Shown: positions 1 through 6,800 of the stretch, one piece after another
Position numbering within the stretch: position 1 is the stretch's first letter
Layout: each line of letters begins with the position of its first letter
From: Goniomonas avonlea
Taxonomy: Eukaryota; Cryptophyceae; Goniomonadida; Goniomonadaceae
Direction of reading: 5' to 3'
Assembly: GCA_003573635.1 (NCBI GenBank)
Contig: QUTJ01031330.1
Location: 1-10,934, forward strand
Length of the DNA: 10,934 nt
The notes under the pieces: model-generated
Databases searched by the model: none
The model's input: the letters and a program-made list of their open reading frames with translations, nothing else
Told to the model about the DNA's origin: nothing
Translations under genes and position numbers: made by a program

Positions 1-879
1 ATGAGTTCGATTGTCGCGAATCCTGGAGGTGCCAATCCCGCGATGATGAACCTCAGTGCGGGGAATCCTGGTGCGATGAACTCTGGTGTGAATCCTGGAG
101 GTGTCAATCACGCGATGAATCCTGGTGCCATGATTCCTGGAGCTGTCAATCCTGCGATGATGAATCTCAGTCCGGCGAATTCTGGTGGGTCTGCCCTGAA
201 TTCTGGAAGTGTCAATTCTGCTATGATGCATTCTGGTGGCATGGACCGTGGCGCTGTGACAATGAATCCTGCTGCTTCTGGACAGCCGCCTGCGGCTACA
301 TCCTGGGTGAAGAAACCAGATAACCCACTCCCCAGTGGGAATATGATCGCGAGCCATCCTTCCGCAACAAGTTTCCGCGCGAATCCCCAACAAGGCGGCC
401 AATACCCTGCCCCGAGCCACCCTATCAACGGCATGCCTGGGGCTGGCTACATGTATGGACAGGCAATGATGATGAACGGCGCTCAGGGGAACAATCTTAT
501 GAACCCGCAACAAATGCTGTTGATGGCGCAGATGGGGCAATATCCTGGACAGTTTCTTGGTTTACCGGGGGGCATGATGCCTCCCATGCGCGCACCTGTA
601 GCGCCACGCGCGGCGCCGCCCAAGGCCGTGAAGCAAAAAGAGGCGAAAAAGAAGAAAAAGCCAGGCCGCAAGCCAAAGGTGAAAAATCGTCGCCTCGAGG
701 ATGACGATTCTGAAGTTGAGGAGCGGGAAGAGGACACCGAGACACCGCAGGAGCGCGCGCTCCGAATGCAGCAGAACAACATGATGCGTACAGCATCTGA
801 CGCTGCGGCGAACGTCCGTGCGGTTTTTTGCCTCAAGGTTTGGGACAACCTCCAGCGATTCATGCGCGATGCTCCTCAG
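1..879 (+). other. Exon 1: disordered Met/Asn/Gly-rich N-terminus with basic AT-hook-like patch
   Basis: Residues 1-293. Residues 1-95 are degenerate repeats built on NPGG, NPGAMN and NPAMMN. Residues about 130-200 are rich in Gln, Met, Gly and Pro. A run of lysines leads into [11 protein letters not shown] (221-231), which resembles an AT-hook or nuclear localisation signal, followed by an acidic stretch (about 232-250) with many Asp and Glu. Basic and acidic patches upstream of the ATPase are usual in ISWI proteins, whose N-terminus contains the autoinhibitory AutoN region, but I see no clear AutoN match. The donor is CAG|gtacgc at 880. Reading past it meets a stop at 1081-1083, so the frame beyond 879 is intronic. 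The segment probably tunes DNA binding or condensation; that is inference. Confidence 0.7.
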
Positions 880-3800
880 GTACGCCCACGTCGGCAACTC
901 TCGCCCGCGGCTCTTTGGCATGTTTGGCCACCCTCTCTGTCCGTCTCTGTGACTGTCTCTGTGACTGCCTCTGTCTTGAATTTTCTGTCTGTGCATCCTC
1001 AAGACCACTTCCCCAATGTTCTAGAGTCACCTCGACCCTGTCGCGATAATTTGGACACATACACCTTGACGACTTCCCAGTAGTTCTCCTGACTGGAAGC
1101 ACACAGGTGCATGCTCAACTGGTTAAGAAAGCAGACGTTGCCAAAGCACAAGGACCCCAGGCTCCTCGTGAACCGGTGGACGGCCAACCCGAGTGTGTTC
1201 GAGGGGGCGAGATGAGATCGTACCAGATTGAAGGCCTGACTTGGCTCGTCAAACAGCACGATGAGGCAGCCGGTGGCATTCTAGCGGATGAAATGGGTCT
1301 CGGAAAGACTCTCCAGGTTGTATCGTTCCTCGGGTTCCTGCATCACGTCCGCAATGAGCGTGGGCCGCACTTGATTATCGCGCCGCTGAGGTGCGCGCTC
1401 AGTTATACACAAGCCACACCATGAATGCGTGTCCTTGCCGACCAAATACAGGCGCTGCAATCTGGGCTCACTTTTATCGCAGTGTTATGCCTGCATGGAT
1501 CTCGGAGTTCAAGAAGTGGGTTCCCACGATGACTGCAATCGCATTCCACGGTCCCCAATCGGAACGCAATCGCCTTCGCTCACAGCTGCGTGCCGGCTCC
1601 TTCGACGTCTTGGTCACAACCTATGAGATGCTGTTGGCCGAGCCTGATACTCTCATCACTCGATTCTGGTGGCGCTATGTTGTCCTGGACGAAGCCCAGC
1701 GCGTGAAGAACGATACTTCGCTGATTGGGACCGCTGTTCGGAGACTCAACAGTGCACACCGGCTCCTGCTGACAGGCACGCCGCTGCAGAACAACATGCG
1801 GGAACTGTGGTCGCTCCTGTCGTTCCTGTACCCTCAGGTCCGTTTTCTGCATGAAGTCCTCGCCTCTCCCTCTCTCCCTGAGCTCTTGTTCTGGAGACAC
1901 CCAGAATACCGGTCTAGCTGGGATTGGCTGCAAACTGCTCACGCCAATCGTCTCGAGTTTTTGAAGTCCATGTCAACATGGCGCTTTGTCTGATTAGATT
2001 GGGTGTAGCATGATCAAAGTTCCAATATGCGTGCTCTGCACTTTGTGGTAGAGTGTGACCAACCAAGAGCAGGTACTCACCGCGGAAACCGCGGCTGTGT
2101 TCGACGAAGCTGCGGGCCTTTTCGACGCCGATGACTCCAGTTCCAGTCGCAGCCAGGAGTTGATTCTCTCTGCTCGCGCACTTCTCGCCCCGTTGATGCT
2201 GCGCCGGCTCAAGTCGGATGTCGCCTTGTGTCTGCCCACCAAAATAGAGACCAAGATTTATGTGGGTTTGACGGAGCTGCAACGATTTTGGTACAAGGGG
2301 TTGCTGATGCGAGAGTGCGCGGCGCTCCTGGGCGGGGCGGCTTCGGCTGGTCGGGGACAGAAGCTCAGTGGTTTGCTGATGCAGGTGAGCTCTGCGTTTC
2401 CAGCGCGTGTTGGTGTGTGCGCGCGTGTCTCTCTCTGTGGCTGTGTGTGAGAGTGTGTGTGATGTTTCCCAGCTGGCTCCACCCACACAGGTGAGCTCTG
2501 CCTTCCAGTGCGTGTTGGTGTCGTGTGTGCGTGTCTCTCTGTGTGTGCGGGTGTGTGCGAGAGAGACGTTTCTCAACCCAGGACGAAGCGCGAAGCACGC
2601 ACCCACCGAACAGCACACAACACACACAGCCCAAGTCTGCTGACAAGTGTGGCAAAAAGTGAAGATGTGAAGAGGCAGTGAGATCGAATCTAACTACGTT
2701 CCAGCTGCGCAAAGTGTGCAATCACCCGTTTTTGTTTCCTGAGGCGGAGCCTGAACCTGGAGTGACCGATGAGCGGATCGTGGAGAGCAGTGCCAAGATG
2801 CGGGTGCTGGACGCGTTGCTCAACAGGCTGATGCCTGACCACAAAGTCCTCATTTTCTCGCAGTTCACTTCCGTCCTCGACATTTTGCAGGTGCGACCCT
2901 CGGAGGAGCAAGGTGTCTATTTGCCCCTGTGCCTGGGTCTCTACACCATCAGACCACCACAACACACCACCACTCCAGCACACCAGCACACCACACTCGC
3001 ACACCAGCACACCAGCACAGCTGTTGCCCTGATCTTGCGTAACGCCTCCCGCCTCTTTTATTTTCGTGTGTGCGCTCTGAGCTTCCTCTCTGACCAAACT
3101 CCACCCAGGACTACCTCAACCTTCGCGGGCGACGTGCCCTGCGACTCGATGGCTCCACCGCCCTCGCGCGTCGTCGGTTTGAAATCGCCATGTTTCAGAA
3201 ACCAAACAGCCCTTATGGGATCTACCTGATCTCGACTCGGGCGGGCGGCCTGGGGATTACTCTGACCGCGGCCGACACTGTCATCCTGTTTGACTCCGAC
3301 TGGAACCCGACGGTTGACGCCCAGGCGATCGACCGCGTGCACAGGATCGGACAGAAATCGTCGACTGTGCAGGTGTTCAGACTCATTGCGCAAGGGACTG
3401 TGGAAGACCGGATATTGCAACGAGCTGGGCAGAAACAGGTGCCTGTCTGTGTCTCTGCCGCTGCGCCTGACCTCTCACTTTCTCCCGCTCTCGCTTCCTC
3501 TCCCTTTCTCTGCCCCCTCGCATTCCTCCCTCTCCTACCCCCCTCCTCTCACCTCTCTCTCTCTCTCTCTGTGCATGCGGTGCTGCTTTCCATATTTGGA
3601 TTGTGTTGCGCTCTGACGAGCAATCGCAGGTAATGAACGCCATGGTGTTGCAATCTGAGTCAGGTTCGACAAACTGTGCCAAGAGTGGTGACGAGGATGC
3701 AAACTCCATTGCGGGCATGTGCCGTCGTTCAGCATTGTCGCTCTTTGCGGCCGACCGTCCTGCCGCACCGGGGGAGGAGAGTGGCACTGTCGACATTGAT

Positions 3801-6800
3801 GCTATTCTCGAGGCGGCACGTAAGCGGGCCGAAGAGGAGGAGGCCGACAAAGGCGAGGAAGAAACCTCCAAACCGGAGGCTGAGAACACACAAGTGTCCG
3901 GGCTGCAGGGACCGAGTGTCATCGCCAACCCCGCGAAGGCAGCTGACGATGAGGATGTCGACGAGTTGGAAGCGTTCCGAAAGCTTGTTGAGACTCGAAG
4001 CTTCGAGGGCCAAACTTACACCCAGAAGGACGACGTGAAGAGCATCGCGGAGGAATGGATCGCTGAGGTTAACAGCAAGGGTGGGCGGCTTCGTACCCGC
4101 AGGTAGCACTCTGCCTTTTGTTCCTGTCTCCTTCTCCTGCCTCCCACTCGGTGTCACGCGTTTGGTTGACCGACCGTCATGGCCTTGCTGTGACACACAT
4201 GAGCACGCGGGTCCGTTGTAGTACAGCATCAATTCAAGGAGCTGAGAGGCCAACCTGCATAGCTTGTGATCAGTCCATGTATCTGGCCAGTCTCAGTCTC
4301 TCTCCAAGTCTCAGTCTTCACCCCCTCCGAGCCCCACTTCCACTCTCACTCCCAGTATCACTCACACCTGCCAACACGCGCCTGACAGCAAGCCGGAGAA
4401 GGAACCGCCCCTCTCTCGCCGCGGCTCCAGCTCAGTTGCCGCCACCACCCCGGCAGCACCTGCTCCTGCCAAGAAAGCAACCTTCCGCAGCCTCGACTGC
4501 TGTCTCCGTTGCGGAGAGCCGGGTGCTCTTGATGGTGGTTGCGGGCTGCTCAAATGTCTTCGATGCCCGGTGGTCTTGCACGATAGCTGTATGCCAGCTG
4601 GCGTTGGCGGTGGGACGAGCCGAAATGTTATGGGGGGCTGGCAGTGTCCTTCGCACCGCTGTGCGGGTTGCGATCGCGGACCCTCCGAGGCGGGTGGACT
4701 GTTGTTTCGGTGAGTGCCATGCAGCGTGTTTTGATAATCCTAGTGCCGGACACAAGAAGAATAGTACACTGGTCGCCATGTTGCTGAATCAACTTCTTTG
4801 TTGATTTTGTGCAATCATGTCGTCTTGGCCAACGTCAGCTGTTTTCGGGTTTGGTTGCATCCTCACTGGGCTTTTGCACTCACCCTCTGCTCGCAGCTGT
4901 GCAAGCTGTGCAGCGTCGTTTTGTGACGAGTGCTTGGTGGATGGATTCGAGCCGCTTGAATCTGTACGCCTTTTTCAAGATTCCATGGTTGGCCAAATAG
5001 GGAGACGGGCTGCAGTGTGCCTCAATGTGTTCATCCCATAGCCTGTTTGTATGAGTTTCAGGAGTTGAATCACTTCTGTAGAACGTCCCGTAGTGCAGCC
5101 TAGAGTTGCTCCGTCGTCGCTGTACTGGGCGTGGATTCCGCTGTGCTCACAGTGGCTTGCAGGTCCCAGCTTTCACCGAAGCAGGTTTCGTGGTCCCCCG
5201 CGCCTACGATCACATTCGGTGCCTGTCTTGTGTAACCGAGAACCGACCGCTCCCGAAGCCCCCAGCCCCATTGCCAGAGCCAGAGCCAGAGCCAGCGCCG
5301 ACCAAGCGCACCCGAGCAAAGGCGGATAAGGGCAAAGGCAAGGGCAAGGGCAAGGACAAAGACAGCGACAGTGACTCGGACGTGAGCGAGGGCAGCAGCA
5401 GTAGCAACAGTGACAGCGACAGCGCGAAGGGTGGAGGACGCGGCAAGCGGCGTCGAGGGAAGGAGCCGACGGAAACGCGACGAAAACTGCGACGGCGGGC
5501 TAGCAGTGAAAAGAAGGCCGACAAGGAGGAGCAGGAGGAAGAGGAGGAAGAGGAGGACAAGCACGGTGCGAGTAGTTGCAGTGCAGACGGTGGTTCGCCG
5601 CGCTCCAAGGAGAAGAACAAGGGCGATGCGAGCGAACTCCGAGTGCGCCCCCGATTTCGTTCCCTCCTCCAGAAGGCCGCCCACCCCCCCCCCCCCCCTC
5701 ACTCGCTCCCTTCTCCGTCTTTCTCCTCTCTCCCACACACTTGTTTCTACGCCGGGAGGACAACGCCCGTGTCGGAGACGTCGACGTTGGCCGAGACATC
5801 GTTGACACTGATCGGCATGTGACATTGACCTTGACAAGTCCCCCACTTCGTGTGCCTCTTCTCGCCACGAAAATGCTGTGGTTCTTTCTGCGCCGTCTGG
5901 GTTTTCACCTCCTCCTGCAGTCTCCACTGGCGAAACCGCGACGATCGAATACGGAAAAAGACGATGCCGCTCGGCAAAAGCTTGTGGAGTTGCTCAAGGC
6001 AGGTGAACTCTCTGCGGGCGAGGGTGTGCTCGCAACCAGCTACAAGGGCGTGACGGCGACCGCTAGTCTGCTTGAGGATGGCCGCATCGAGTTCGATGTA
6101 CGCACTCCTGTGATTCAACATTAACACGCACGCAGCCACCCACACGCACACACACTCACTCGCATAGTCTCACACTGGCTTGGTCCCCTCCCCTTTCTGT
6201 GCGTGTCGAGATGTTGTGAGGCAACGGTGGGCGCTCATTCCTTGAACCCCCAGTTCAATCATCAACTTCTGATTAGAGCCACTGTGGTGACGCGTCTCCG
6301 CAGAACCAAAAGTTCGACAGCCCGAGCGCGTGGTCGTTGCACGTGAAGCGACTCCAGGACCCCAAGGCAAAGCCTGACAGTGGGTGGTCGACTGTGCGGT
6401 TCACGGGGTGTGGTCATCTCAGCTGCAGTGGGCACAGATTACAGGACCTCGGGGTGACACCTGCAACGCCAGCAACTTCTGCAGATTCTGCTGCTGAGGT
6501 GCTGTCTATGGTGGGTCGACCTCTTACCCAGTCAGAACGGGAGGTCCTCCCACAGACCAGCCGATTTGCCTAGTGCGAAAGTGTACCTTGCCCGCAGACT
6601 CGAAAAAGATAGGAGCCGATGTGGCGCAACGAAAGGGTCATCCTGGTGGAGCTGATTGAATCGGTCGTTTGACACAGATCGAGACCTTGTTCTTTGTTGT
6701 GCTGTCGTTGGCCAACAGACACACAGGAGCAAGACCCTGGGCTGTGCGCTGTGTGTGGGGAGGGAGATGCCCCTGCTTGGGAGGGGGAGAACGAGATCGT

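Larger units (their letters stand above)
1107..3438 (+). other. SNF2 ATPase core (both RecA lobes), ISWI subfamily, exons 2-6
   Basis: Residues 294-782. It hydrolyses ATP to move DNA around the histone octamer. Visible motifs in order: motif I DEMGLGKT (354-361, Lys360 for ATP phosphates), motif Ia APLSVMPAW with Ser388 made across intron 2, motif II DEAQ (457-460), motif [11 protein letters not shown] (485-492), the linker MLRRLKSDV (548-556), then KIYVGL (567-572), which is ISWI-like, LRKVCNHP (611-618), motif [10 protein letters not shown] (658-665), RLDGST (684-689), motif [10 protein letters not shown] (714-722) and motif [10 protein letters not shown] (747-754). No catalytic motif is missing, so it should be active. 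Subfamily placement rests on the KIYVGL and LQRFWY segments, the ISWI-like text after motif VI and the NegC match in the next exon. CHD chromodomains are not seen. Confidence 0.93.

Noticed and set aside
880-1083. Continuation of the first open frame to the stop at 1081-1083
   Set aside because: The sequence turns into CT/GT-rich repeats with a perfect 12-base tandem repeat (943-966), and a CAG|gtacgc donor sits at 880. The ATPase frame resumes at 1107.
1914-2627. Open frame of 237 codons on the - strand
   Set aside because: It crosses an exon and two introns of the ATPase gene and consists largely of Thr/His/Arg repeats from the GT microsatellite.
3383-3928. Open frame of 181 codons on the - strand
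   Set aside because: A Ser/Arg/Glu repeat shadow of the CT-rich intron 3439-3629 and of the neighbouring exons.
4118-4804. Open frame of 228 codons on the + strand
   Set aside because: It overlaps the PHD exon in a different frame and is Ser/Pro/Leu low complexity. The PHD frame has the zinc ligands.
5100-5927. Open frame of 275 codons on the - strand, rich in Leu and Ala
   Set aside because: It is the complement of the Lys/Glu/Asp/Ser repeat exon and its intron. Such repeats keep several frames open by composition.
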